From the NCBI RefSeq assembly GCF_019052805.1, contig NZ_JAHQRJ010000001.1, forward strand, positions 620,001-684,000: 64,000 nt of DNA, read 5' to 3'. Made by a program: the position numbers and the translations under genes. The stretch is from Noviherbaspirillum sp. L7-7A (lineage in GTDB: Bacteria > Pseudomonadota > Gammaproteobacteria > Burkholderiales > Burkholderiaceae_D). The notes below the pieces were generated by a model. That model saw only the letters and a list, made by a program, of their open reading frames with translations, had not been told where the DNA came from and made no database searches. This document shows, piece by piece, positions 51,496 to 64,000 of the stretch. How positions within the stretch are numbered: position 1 is the stretch's first letter; every line of letters begins with the position of its first letter.

Positions 51496-52538
51496 GGAAC
51501 GAGTCGGGCGAGAGAAGGTTGGAGCCAGAATTTTTTCAGGGCCAGGCGGCTGACATCGGTTTCGCGCAGCCGGTTGCCGTCGCTCGTGACGAGTTTAAGC
51601 CCGCTGAGCTTGCCGGCACGCAGCCCTGCCACCAGCGGTGCGAGCCAGTCGGCGTCGATCGCATGGAAGGCTTCCAGCCAGGCAGACCAGTCGCCGGCCA
51701 GCGCCGGCGCGCTCAGGTCATCGATCAGCAGCAGGCCGCGTTCGGGTTCGGCAGCCAGCAGTGCGCCGGCGTCGGCCGGCATGCTGCTGATCGCGCCAGC
51801 GGCCAGCGCAGCGGGCCAGCCCGATGCCCATACATGGCTGTAGGCAGGCTGCGGCATGGCATGGACCGCTTCGCCGCCGCCCCACAGCCAGACCGAATTG
51901 ACCGGCTTGGCGCCGCGGCCGGCGCGGGCCTCGTTGACCGGGTGGGCATGCCATTCCATCTGCACTTCATTCTGCAGCTTGCGCCAGGCGCGCTCGCCTG
52001 CGCCCCTGGGCATCCAGATATCGATGTTGCGGCCGCAGGCGGCGTCCATGGTGGCGGTCTTGAGGTCGCGCCAGTCGTCCGCGCGCAGGAACCAGGTGTG
52101 CGCATCGCCATAGCGCAGCGGCATGCCGGCTTCCTCGAACAGGGCGCTGGCGCTGGCGAACAGGGCGCGTGAATCGGCTTCCTCCAGCGCCAGCTGGCGG
52201 CGGTCGGTCAGCACCAGGTGGTCGCGCGCCACATGCAGGTGCGCCGGCTGCAGCATGAACCACTGGCCGGCTTCAGGCGCCAGGCCGGCCGCCGCCATCG
52301 CGGCCGGCGCCACCGGCGGACTGCCGCCTTGCTCCATGCCTGCGTCCAGCCCGAAACGGCGCGCCAGCCAGGCTTCATGCTGCAGCGCATGGGAAAAGTC
52401 TTCGCTGGTTTGCAGCGCGCCGGGCGTGCCGCGCGCGGCCAGCAGGGAAAACGCCGGCAGGCGCAGGGCGCGCAGCAGGTCGGCGGCCAATTCCGGAGAG
52501 GGGAAACTGAAGGGAAGCAGGATATCGAGTTGCGGCAT
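51492..52538 (-). CDS. RpfE/ApgM-like protein (phosphoglycerate-mutase-related, function unclear)
   Basis: The start MPQLDILLPFSFPS is at 52538; upstream codons are open but unlike the family. The 348-aa product resembles proteins annotated as RpfE-type regulatory or cofactor-independent phosphoglycerate mutase-related in betaproteobacteria, found next to recJ. Visible are GDAHTWFLRADDW and NSVWLWGGGEA, but I cannot place a catalytic Ser/metal site, so enzymatic activity is uncertain. It overlaps the recJ start by 4 bases. Confidence 0.7.
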   Translation of the reverse strand: MPQLDILLPFSFPSPELAADLLRALRLPAFSLLAARGTPGALQTSEDFSHALQHEAWLARRFGLDAGMEQGGSPPVAPAAMAAAGLAPEAGQWFMLQPAHLHVARDHLVLTDRRQLALEEADSRALFASASALFEEAGMPLRYGDAHTWFLRADDWRDLKTATMDAACGRNIDIWMPRGAGERAWRKLQNEVQMEWHAHPVNEARAGRGAKPVNSVWLWGGGEAVHAMPQPAYSHVWASGWPAALAAGAISSMPADAGALLAAEPERGLLLIDDLSAPALAGDWSAWLEAFHAIDADWLAPLVAGLRAGKLSGLKLVTSDGNRLRETDVSRLALKKFWLQPSLARLVP

Positions 52539-52767
52539 GCCGGGATTGTAAGGGCAAAGCAGGACGGGGATTGTGACCGATGCGCGGTATCGGTTCAGCA
52601 CTGTCGGAACATTGTCATACTGTCATTCTTTTGCGCAATGTCCTGAAATGAAACCCGGACTATGGCAAACTGCGGGCGGCATCGCGAGGCGGTCGCCGCT
52701 GGCCGCATTCCGCGGCCATGTCCTGTCGCCAGCCGCCTACCTGCCTTTTGCCTTCAGGAGTTTTCAT

Positions 52768-54030
52768 TTGAGTCTCAAGAACTTGCCGTTCGAATGGCTG
52801 GTCGGCCTGCGCTATACCCGCGCCGGCAAGCGCAGCGCGCGCAACAGTTTCATTTCCTTTATTTCCATGATCTCCATGGCCGGCATCGCACTGGGCGTGG
52901 CCGCGCTGATCGTGGTGCTGTCGGTGATGAACGGCTTCCAGAAGGAAGTGCGCGACCGCATGCTGTCGGTGCTGGCCCATATCGAGGTGTTCGACGCCAC
53001 CGGCGCCTTGCCCGACTGGCAGCAGACCGCGAAGGAAGCCTTCATGGACCGCGAGGTCAAGGGTGCGGCGCCCTATGTCGCCGGACAGGCCATGATGACG
53101 CGTGACGACACCGTGCGCGGCGTGGTGGTGCGCGGCGTGCTGCCGCAGGAGGAGCCCAAGGTGTCGGATGTGGCGTCCCAGGTCAAGCAGGGCAGCTTCA
53201 ATGACCTGCGGCCGGGTGAATTCAATATCGTGCTGGGGCTGGAACTGGCGCGCAGCATGCAGGCGCGGGTCGGCGACCGGGTCACGCTGATTGCGCCGCA
53301 GGGGCAGGTCACGCCGGCCGGCGTGATACCGCGCCTGAAGCAGTTCACGGTGGTCGGCATCTTCGAAGCGGGGCATTTCGAATTCGATTCCTCGCTGGCC
53401 TTCATGCATCTGGAAGATGCGGAAAAGATGTTCCGGCTGTCGGCGCCTTCCGGCCTGCGGCTGCGCATCGCTGACATGCAGCAGGCGCCGCAGGTGGCGC
53501 AGGACCTGTCGCGCATCCTGACGGGCGACGTGCTGATCCGCGACTGGTCCCAGCAGAACCGCAACTGGTTCGCCGCGGTGCAGACCGAGAAGCGCATGAT
53601 GTTCATCATCCTGACCCTGATCATCGCGGTGGCCGCCTTCAACCTGGTGTCGACGCTGGTGATGACGGTGACCGACAAGCAGGCCGACATCGCCATCCTG
53701 CGCACGCTCGGCTCCTCGCCCGGCTCGATCATGAAGATCTTCATGATCCAGGGCGCGCTGGTGGGGCTGATCGGCACCGCCATCGGCGTGGGCGGCGGCG
53801 TGCTGGTGGCGCTGAACGTGGATATCATCGTGCCCTTCATCGAGCACCTGCTGGGCGTGCAGTTCCTGCCGCGCGACATCTACCTGATCAGCGCCTTGCC
53901 GTCCGACCTGCGCTGGCCGGATGTCTGGACCATCGGCATGGTGGCAGTGGTGCTGGCGTTCCTGGCAACCCTGTATCCGAGCTGGCGGGCGGCGCGGGTG
54001 CGCCCGGCCGAGGCGCTGCGCTATGAATGA
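52768..54030 (+). CDS. lolC: Lipoprotein-releasing ABC transporter permease LolC/LolE
   Basis: I chose TTG 52768: AGGAG lies 7 bases upstream and the product then starts [20 protein letters not shown], the family beginning. The 420-aa protein has four membrane helices (about residues 25-50 and three near the C-terminus) and a large periplasmic MacB-like domain between the first and second. It extracts lipoproteins from the inner membrane for LolA. A single permease is followed by lolD, as in Lol systems with one LolC/E-type (LolF-like) subunit. Confidence 0.93.
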   Translation: MSLKNLPFEWLVGLRYTRAGKRSARNSFISFISMISMAGIALGVAALIVVLSVMNGFQKEVRDRMLSVLAHIEVFDATGALPDWQQTAKEAFMDREVKGAAPYVAGQAMMTRDDTVRGVVVRGVLPQEEPKVSDVASQVKQGSFNDLRPGEFNIVLGLELARSMQARVGDRVTLIAPQGQVTPAGVIPRLKQFTVVGIFEAGHFEFDSSLAFMHLEDAEKMFRLSAPSGLRLRIADMQQAPQVAQDLSRILTGDVLIRDWSQQNRNWFAAVQTEKRMMFIILTLIIAVAAFNLVSTLVMTVTDKQADIAILRTLGSSPGSIMKIFMIQGALVGLIGTAIGVGGGVLVALNVDIIVPFIEHLLGVQFLPRDIYLISALPSDLRWPDVWTIGMVAVVLAFLATLYPSWRAARVRPAEALRYE

Positions 54031-54790
54031 TCCGGAAATGACAACCATGAGTAGCGTGATGAATCAGCAGAAAGCGCAGCAGCAGGCGGCAGGCCAGCCG
54101 CCGGCCGGCCAGGCAGTGCTGTCCTGCCAGGGCCTGGGCAAGACCTATACCCAGGGCAAGTATTCGGTGGATGTGCTGTCGGGCATCAGCTTCGAGGTGC
54201 ATCGCGGCGAGCGGGTCGCCATCGTCGGCGCATCGGGCTCGGGCAAGTCGACCCTTCTGCATCTGCTGGGCGGACTGGACGTGCCAAGCGCCGGCCGCGT
54301 ACAACTTCAGGGCCGGGACTTCGCCTCGCTCGATGAAAGGACCCGCGGCCGGCTGCGCAATGAATCGCTGGGCTTCGTCTATCAGTTCCATCATCTGCTG
54401 CCCGAGTTTTCCGCGCTCGACAATGTGGCCATGCCGCTCCTGATCCGGCGCATGCCGCGCAGCCAGGCGCACGAAATCGCCGCCGCGATCCTGGCCCGTG
54501 TCGGCCTGGAAAAGCGGGTCACCCATGTGCCGGGCGAACTGTCCGGCGGCGAGCGCCAGCGGGTGGCGCTGGCGCGGGCGCTGGTGACGCAGCCGGCCTG
54601 CGTGCTGGCCGACGAGCCCACCGGCAACCTCGACCGCCACACCGCACAGAGAACCTTCGACCTGATGCTGGAACTGTCGCGCACCCTCGGAACTTCCTTC
54701 GTGATCGTGACTCATGACATCGAGCTGGCGCGCCATTGCGACCGCGTGCTGCGGCTTTCCGACAATGGCCTGGAACCCTACGTGGACTGA
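54023..54790 (+). CDS. lolD: Lipoprotein-releasing ABC transporter ATPase LolD
   Basis: The 255-aa ABC ATPase has Walker [11 protein letters not shown]-loop [12 protein letters not shown], signature LSGGERQRV, Walker [12 protein letters not shown] and the switch His in VTHD. The first 30 residues form a Gln/Ala-rich extension not needed for the fold, so starts at 54038, 54047 or 54059 are possible; ATG 54023 has GAGG 9 bases upstream and overlaps lolC by 8 bases. Confidence 0.95.
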   Translation: MNDPEMTTMSSVMNQQKAQQQAAGQPPAGQAVLSCQGLGKTYTQGKYSVDVLSGISFEVHRGERVAIVGASGSGKSTLLHLLGGLDVPSAGRVQLQGRDFASLDERTRGRLRNESLGFVYQFHHLLPEFSALDNVAMPLLIRRMPRSQAHEIAAAILARVGLEKRVTHVPGELSGGERQRVALARALVTQPACVLADEPTGNLDRHTAQRTFDLMLELSRTLGTSFVIVTHDIELARHCDRVLRLSDNGLEPYVD

Positions 54791-54802
54791 GGACCAACCC
54801 CG

Positions 54803-55600
54803 ATGTGGATAGACACACACTGCCACCTTGACGCCGGCGAGTTCGGCGGCGCCTCCGACGCCATTGCGCGGCAGGCCGGTGAACAGGGTGTCGGCCAGAT
54901 CGTGATCCCGGCGGTGGACCGGCACAACTTCCGCCTGGTGCGCGACCTCTCCGCCCGTCAGCCCAACTGCCGTTATGCGCTGGGCATTCATCCGATCTGC
55001 GTGCCGGGCGCCGGCGAGGAAGACCTGGACCTGCTGCGCCAGACGGTGGCCGGCGCCATGGACGATCCGAACCTGGTGGCCATCGGCGAGATCGGCCTGG
55101 ATTTTTTCCTGCCCGATCTGTGCGAGCCGGCAATGCGGCAGAAGCAGGAATATTTCTACCAGGAGCAGTTGAAGCTGGCGCGCGACGTCGGCCTGCCGGT
55201 GCTGCTGCATGTGCGTCGCTCGCAGGACATCATCCTGAAATACCTGCGCCGCATCGCCCTGCCGGGCGGCATCGCCCATGCCTTCAACGGCAGCTTCCAG
55301 CAGGCAGAGACCTTCATCGCACTGGGGTTCAAGCTCGGCTTCGGCGGCGCGATGACCTTTCCGCGGGCGCTGCAGATACGCCGGCTGGCGTCCACCGTGC
55401 CGGCCTCGGCGCTGGTGCTGGAAACCGATGCGCCGGACATTTCCCCGGCATGGCTGCATCCGCAGCGCAACACCCCTGAACAACTGCCGCGCATCGGCGC
55501 GGCGCTGGCCGAGCTGCGAAGCATGCCGGTCGACGAGATCGCCTCCCTCACCACCGCGAATGCGCATGCCGCGCTGCCGCGGCTGCAGCTTCCCGCCTGA
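54803..55600 (+). CDS. TatD-family metal-dependent hydrolase
   Basis: The 265-aa TIM-barrel metallohydrolase has THCHLD (residues 4-9), IGEIGLDFF with the bridging Glu, LLHVRRSQD and ETDAPDISP. TatD proteins are DNases or D-aminoacyl-tRNA-deacylase-like enzymes. It follows lolD by 12 bases and precedes comEC by 5, so co-transcription is likely. Confidence 0.93.
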   Translation: MWIDTHCHLDAGEFGGASDAIARQAGEQGVGQIVIPAVDRHNFRLVRDLSARQPNCRYALGIHPICVPGAGEEDLDLLRQTVAGAMDDPNLVAIGEIGLDFFLPDLCEPAMRQKQEYFYQEQLKLARDVGLPVLLHVRRSQDIILKYLRRIALPGGIAHAFNGSFQQAETFIALGFKLGFGGAMTFPRALQIRRLASTVPASALVLETDAPDISPAWLHPQRNTPEQLPRIGAALAELRSMPVDEIASLTTANAHAALPRLQLPA

Positions 55601-55605
55601 GCGCC

Positions 55606-58032
55606 GTGCGCGGCCTGCTGCTCGGATTCGCGTCCGGCGTCTGCCTGCTGCAGACCCGGCCCGCGCTGCCCGGCATGATGCAGACCGCCCTGCTGCTCAT
55701 GGCCCTGATGCTGGCGGCCTTGCTGGCGCGGCGCATGCACCGCGCATGGGCGCGCGTCCTGGCTCGCATCGCCAGCGGCGTCATCACCGGCTTTCTGTGG
55801 GCTGCGCTGCTGGCCACGCAGTACCTTGCCGAGGAACTGCCCGTTGCGCTGGAAGGACAGGAACTGACGGTGACCGGCGTGGTGGCCAATCTGCCATATC
55901 GCTTCGAGCGCGGCCTGCGTTTTCACTTCACGGTGGAGCAGGCAGCCGGTGCCGACGGCAGCGCGCTGGCGCTGCCGTCGCGGATTGCGCTGTCCTGGTA
56001 TGACGATCCACGCGCGAAACTGTCGCCGCCGGCCCTGCGCCCGGGAGAGCGCTGGCGGCTATCGGTAAAACTGAAGCGGCCGCATGGCAATGCAAACCTG
56101 GGCGGCTTCGATTACGAGGCCTGGCTGCTGGAGCAGGGTTTGCGCGCCACCGGCAGCGTGCGTGGAGTGGCTCCCGACAGCGGCAATCGCAAGCTGGACG
56201 CCTTTGTCTTCAGCCCCACGGCCATGGTCCAACGTTGCCGCGGCTGGCTGCGCGAGCGCATGGCGACAGCGCTGGCGGGGCAGCGCTATGCCGGCGTGAT
56301 CATTGCGCTGGTCATCGGCGACCAGCGTGACATTGGCCAGGACGACTGGAAGGTCTTCACCCGCACCGGCATCGGCCACCTGGTGTCGATCTCGGGCCTG
56401 CATATCACCATGGTGGCCGGCCTGTTCGCTGCGTCGGTGCAGGCACTGTGGCGGCGCTCCTTCTACACCCGCGCCCAATTGCCGCTGCTGCTGCCGGCGC
56501 AAAAGGTGGCCGCCCTGGCCGGTACCGCGGCGGCGCTGGTCTATGTGCTGCTGGCCGGCTTCGGCGTGCCGGCCCAGCGCACGCTCTACATGATCGCAGT
56601 GCTGGGCATCGCGCTCTGGACCGGGCGCATCGCCAGCGTGTCGCATGTGCTGTGCACCGCACTGGCGATGGTGCTGCTGCTGGATCCCTGGGCCGTGCTG
56701 TGGCCGGGTTTCTGGCTGTCCTTCAGCGCGGTCGCGGTGATCCTGTATGTCTCGGTGGGCCGCCAGCGTTCCTCCGCGCCGGACGGAACGGCATCGCGCA
56801 GGCAGATGCTGTGCGACGCCGCGCGCACCCAGTATGCGGTGACGGTGGGCCTGGTTCCATTGACGCTGCTGCTGTTCGGCCAGATCTCGCTGGTCAGCCC
56901 GCTGGCCAATGCGGTGGCGATTCCGCTGGTGAGCTTTGCGGTCACGCCGCTGGCGCTGGCCGGCAGCGTCGCGCCGGCGCCGCTGTCGGCTTGGCTGCTA
57001 CAGGCAGCGCACTGGCTGGTGGCGCAACTGGCGCTGTTGCTTGAATGGCTGAGCGGCTTCGCCCTGGCGGTGTGGGCCGCGCCGATACCGGCATGGTGGA
57101 TGTTTGCGCTGGGCCTGACCGGCATGCTGTGGCTGCTCGCGCCACGCGGCTGGCCGGCGCGCTGGCTGGGCCTGCTGCTGTGGCTGCCGCTGCTGCTGCA
57201 TGCGCCCGATGCGCCGGAGCAGGGCTTTCGGGTAACGGCCTTCGACGTCGGCCAGGGGAATGCGCTGCTGGTGGAAACCGCAAGCCATCGCCTGCTGTAC
57301 GACACCGGTCCGGCCTACACGCCGGATTCGGATGGCGGCAGCCGCGTGATCCTGCCCTATCTGCGCTATCGCGGCATCAGCCGGCTGGATGCGATGCTGG
57401 TGTCCCACAGCGATATCGACCATGCCGGCGGCGCCTTGTCGGTGCTGGACGAGATCGACGTCGGCTGGGTCGGCTCCTCGCTCGAGCCGGGCCACGAGAT
57501 CATCAACCAGGCCAGCCGCCACAGCCGTTGCCTCGCCGGGCAGAACTGGACCTGGGACGGCGTGCGCTTCGAGATGCTGCATCCGACGCCTTCCATCTAT
57601 GACATCCCTGGCCAGAAGCCCAATGGCCGCAGCTGCACGCTGAAGGTGAGCGCCGGCGGCGTGTCGATGCTGCTGGCCGGCGACATCGAGGCGCCGCAGG
57701 AATCGCTGCTGCTGTCGGGCATGCCGCAACGCCTGCCATCGACCGTGCTGCTGGCGCCGCATCATGGCAGCGGCACCTCGTCGACACCGGACTTCCTGGA
57801 CGCGGTGGCCCCGCAGATCGCGGTATTCCAGGTCGGGTACCGCAACCGGTATAGACATCCGAAAGCGGAGGTGGAGCAGCGCTATGTGGCACGCGGCGTG
57901 CGGCGGCTGCGGTCGGATATGGACGGCGCCGTGGTGCTGGATTTTGCCGCCAGTGCGAGCGGAGGGGCGCCAGGAGTGGTCGGCATAGAAACCCGCAGGC
58001 TCAAGCAAAAACGCTATTGGTTTGGCAGGTAG
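55606..58032 (+). CDS. comEC: DNA uptake channel protein ComEC/Rec2
   Basis: This 808-aa inner-membrane protein starts at GTG 55606, 5 bases after tatD. It has an N-terminal DUF4131/OB-like region, a Competence domain of many helices (ISGLHITMVAGL is the typical motif, near residue 265) and a C-terminal metallo-beta-lactamase domain with HSDIDHAGG and APHHGSGTS. In naturally competent bacteria it forms the channel for single-stranded DNA. The gene is intact. The absence of a clear ribosome binding site suggests coupling to tatD. Confidence 0.96.
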   Translation: MRGLLLGFASGVCLLQTRPALPGMMQTALLLMALMLAALLARRMHRAWARVLARIASGVITGFLWAALLATQYLAEELPVALEGQELTVTGVVANLPYRFERGLRFHFTVEQAAGADGSALALPSRIALSWYDDPRAKLSPPALRPGERWRLSVKLKRPHGNANLGGFDYEAWLLEQGLRATGSVRGVAPDSGNRKLDAFVFSPTAMVQRCRGWLRERMATALAGQRYAGVIIALVIGDQRDIGQDDWKVFTRTGIGHLVSISGLHITMVAGLFAASVQALWRRSFYTRAQLPLLLPAQKVAALAGTAAALVYVLLAGFGVPAQRTLYMIAVLGIALWTGRIASVSHVLCTALAMVLLLDPWAVLWPGFWLSFSAVAVILYVSVGRQRSSAPDGTASRRQMLCDAARTQYAVTVGLVPLTLLLFGQISLVSPLANAVAIPLVSFAVTPLALAGSVAPAPLSAWLLQAAHWLVAQLALLLEWLSGFALAVWAAPIPAWWMFALGLTGMLWLLAPRGWPARWLGLLLWLPLLLHAPDAPEQGFRVTAFDVGQGNALLVETASHRLLYDTGPAYTPDSDGGSRVILPYLRYRGISRLDAMLVSHSDIDHAGGALSVLDEIDVGWVGSSLEPGHEIINQASRHSRCLAGQNWTWDGVRFEMLHPTPSIYDIPGQKPNGRSCTLKVSAGGVSMLLAGDIEAPQESLLLSGMPQRLPSTVLLAPHHGSGTSSTPDFLDAVAPQIAVFQVGYRNRYRHPKAEVEQRYVARGVRRLRSDMDGAVVLDFAASASGGAPGVVGIETRRLKQKRYWFGR

Positions 58033-58261
58033 CCGACGAAGCGCCGCCGGGATGTCTCAGGCGGTGTCGGCCCGTGGAACGCTGGGCATGTCAGCGGTCC
58101 AACCTGATCATCGCAGAGCCGGCATAGTGGCCCTACGCCGGCTTGCGATCTCCAAGCTTGTCAGACGGTTTCATCTTCTGGCGTCAACGGCGCTTACGCC
58201 TGGCCGAAAATTCAGGCAGTAAATTGCTTTATCTAGCCTTGAACCATAGGAAAGAACAACG

Positions 58262-59107
58262 ATGACGATGCGCACTGCCTGCCTGACCTTCCTCGCCATG
58301 CTGGCCTTCGCCGCCAATTCCCTGCTGTGCCGGCTGGCCTTGAAGGACGGGCATATCGATGCCGCCAGCTTCACCGCCCTGCGCATCGCGTCGGGCGCAT
58401 TGGTGCTGGCGCTGATCATCCGGGCTCGCGGGGCCCGGCCGCTTGCTGCTGGCAACTGGCGTTCGGCCTGGTCATTGTTCATCTATGCCGCCGGATTTTC
58501 CTGGGCCTACCTCGGGCTGACCGCCGCAACCGGCGCCTTGCTGCTGTTTGGCGCGGTGCAGGCAACCATGATTGGCCATGGGCTGTATGCAGGCGAAAGA
58601 CTCACCGCGCGGCAGGTGGCTGGACTGATGATCGCGGGCTTGGGCCTGGTTGCCTTGCTGTTGCCCGGACTTGCCGCGCCATCCTTGCCGCACTCCCTCT
58701 TGATGGCAGCCGCAGGCATCAGCTGGGGCGTGTATTCCTTGCGGGCGAAAGGTTCCGGCGATCCGGCGAACGCTACGGCGGGCAATTTCCTGCGGGCAGC
58801 GCCAATTGCCATCGCACTTGGCCTGGTTCTTTTGCCGTGGTCCGAAGTCGATGGCGCCGGCATTGCTTACGCGCTGTCGTCGGGCGCGTTGGCCTCGGGG
58901 CTGGGCTATGTGATCTGGTACCAGGCCCTGCGCGGCTTGACTGCCACGGTGGCGGCCAGCGTCCAGTTGAGCGTGCCGGTGCTGGCAACGCTGGGCGGCG
59001 TGGTGCTGCTGTCGGAGCCGTTCTCCTTGCAGCTGCTGTATTCCGCATTGGCGATTCTGGGCGGTCTTGCGCTGGTCATGGCCAGGAAACCGCAGCAACG
59101 CGGGTGA
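58262..59107 (+). CDS. EamA/DMT-family permease
   Basis: The 281-aa membrane protein has about ten hydrophobic helices in two EamA halves (10-140 and 150-275) of the drug/metabolite transporter superfamily; SGALASGLGYVIWYQALRGL is typical of the second half. AGGAAA lies about 8 bases before the ATG. Substrate unknown. The 229 bases upstream (58033-58261) show no recognised feature beyond its presumed promoter. Confidence 0.9.
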   Translation: MTMRTACLTFLAMLAFAANSLLCRLALKDGHIDAASFTALRIASGALVLALIIRARGARPLAAGNWRSAWSLFIYAAGFSWAYLGLTAATGALLLFGAVQATMIGHGLYAGERLTARQVAGLMIAGLGLVALLLPGLAAPSLPHSLLMAAAGISWGVYSLRAKGSGDPANATAGNFLRAAPIAIALGLVLLPWSEVDGAGIAYALSSGALASGLGYVIWYQALRGLTATVAASVQLSVPVLATLGGVVLLSEPFSLQLLYSALAILGGLALVMARKPQQRG

Positions 59108-59350
59108 AGGCCGGGAGCCTGAACGTTGCTGCATGCCTTTTCGGAAGGGCAAGCATGCGCCGCCATGCCGGCATTCCGGACCTGTTGTTTCCAGTGCCGC
59201 CTGCCGAAGCCGGTGAGCTGCTGAAATAAATTTGCCGAGAAATTTGCGCAGAGAGGATAGGATGGCCGCATTTGAACACCAATACGATGTCGGGTAAATG
59301 TGCGATTAACGGATCTTCAGCGAAATCCATCTACTTTCAAGGAACCTGCC

Positions 59351-59569
59351 GTGAAGGATCAACAGAGACAGGATGTGCAGGTCAGGAATGCGGCCGTGGG
59401 CAGCAGTAAAGAGCAGTCGCTTTCCGACGATCTGCTCGATACGATCACCGGCGGGGGAAGTGCCATCACCGGCAATGGCCAGCACATCGAACCGGCTTCT
59501 GTATCTGGCCCAACCGATGTGGAAATACTCAACAAAAAGAACAGCAAAAAGAGAATCGACTATGCCTGA
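59351..59569 (+). CDS. Putative double-glycine-leader peptide precursor
   Basis: GTG 59351 has AAGGA 7 bases upstream and is preferred to the open ATG at 59300. The 72-aa product has a leader-like segment EQSLSDDLLDTITGG (residues 21-35), which fits the bacteriocin/RiPP leader pattern LSxxxLxxIxGG cut by C39 peptidases. The predicted 37-residue mature part (from G36) is hydrophilic, has no Cys and ends NKKNSKKRIDYA. No peptidase-ABC exporter, immunity or modification gene is adjacent. It could be an exported signal or bacteriocin-like peptide. The surrounding DNA is less GC-rich. Confidence 0.55.
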   Translation: MKDQQRQDVQVRNAAVGSSKEQSLSDDLLDTITGGGSAITGNGQHIEPASVSGPTDVEILNKKNSKKRIDYA

Positions 59570-59859
59570 TTCTTGGTCCCCGCTTAACTCACCAGGCGCC
59601 ATCTAAGAGCAAAGGCGTCTACAGGCAGGAGTCTCCCGCGGGCGTGAATGCAAAGCCGTGGCGCAATTTTTTCGCGATTTAACATCAGCGACTGCCTTTC
59701 GCTGTCAATACCGAATGTGCGATGTCTATTCCCATCCGCGGAGCGATCAGGCGGGCTGGCAACCCATTACGGTTCTTGATGTCCTTCCTACGCAAGATCG
59801 CGCTGCGCGTAATCCCGTAGAATGCTTTTCCCAGTCCCAATGCCTTGCCGCAGCAGTCC

Positions 59860-63282
<3,423 letters not shown>

Positions 63283-63301
63283 GGCGGCAAGTAAAGAACA
63301 A

Positions 63302-63332
63302 GCGGGCCCGGCACGGCGGCCCGCCCCCTTTT
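63302..63332 (+). terminator. Weak terminator or attenuator between kdsA and eno
   Basis: Stem GCGGGCC/GGCCCGC with a 9-base loop is followed by CCCC then TTTT. It lies 20 bases past kdsA and 23 bases before eno, so it may only partly separate them. Confidence 0.5.
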
Positions 63333-63354
63333 CGTACACATTGGAGAGACTTGA

Positions 63355-64000
<646 letters not shown>

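Overview
The window reads as a chromosomal segment of a GC-rich betaproteobacterium, most likely order Burkholderiales and probably near Oxalobacteraceae. The evidence is an iscRSUA-hscBA-fdx-iscX operon, the order pyrG-kdsA-eno, lysS next to a frameshifted prfB, an RpfE/ApgM-like gene overlapping recJ, lolCD followed by tatD and comEC, and beta-oxidation genes of Burkholderiales type. No phage, conjugative, transposase or CRISPR genes are visible. The genus is an inference; no rRNA is present.

Layout. 1-1.9 kb: an unrecognised, partly broken gene cluster with base use unlike the rest. 1.9-3.8 kb: minCDE (minus strand). 4.5-12.5 kb: an acyl-CoA catabolic cluster, with hadh-gcdH-acdL-acdS on the minus strand diverging from an acyl-CoA ligase and an IclR regulator; related palindromes lie at both ends of the shared promoter region. 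12.4-20.4 kb: a signalling island with two receiver proteins (one fused to HPt), an FNR-type regulator, a NarL-type regulator, a GAF-GGDEF-EAL protein and a degenerate REC-PAS-GGDEF protein. 20.4-28.4 kb: a periplasmic binding protein, a coupled operon of beta-propeller, polysaccharide deacetylase and fatty-acid-hydroxylase-like membrane protein, a sugar-phosphate nucleotidyltransferase, a second FNR-type paralogue, and a secreted PLD nuclease behind a near-perfect LexA box. 28.6-28.9 kb: two identical tRNA-Asn genes, each with its own promoter and terminator.

29-45 kb: an aromatic aminotransferase diverging from uvrB, a uracil-glycosylase-fold protein lacking the catalytic Asp, the complete isc operon under two IscR boxes, then a LysR regulator diverging from dabB-dabA, an energy-coupled inorganic-carbon uptake pair. 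44.2-49.7 kb: a MITE-like repeat, a glycine-zipper protein, lysS-prfB, and a 499-aa unrecognised gene. 49.8-64 kb: recJ and its RpfE-like partner, lolC-lolD-tatD-comEC, an EamA permease, a small double-glycine-leader peptide gene, an alpha/beta hydrolase, and pyrG-kdsA-eno (eno cut by the window end).

Most of the window is ordinary housekeeping DNA. The items I rate most interesting are the double-glycine peptide at 59351-59569, the SOS-box nuclease at 27425-28123, the active-site-less UDG homologue beside uvrB, the propeller/deacetylase/hydroxylase operon, and the degenerate GGDEF protein that keeps an intact c-di-GMP I-site. I did not find a system that I can claim with confidence to be wholly undescribed.
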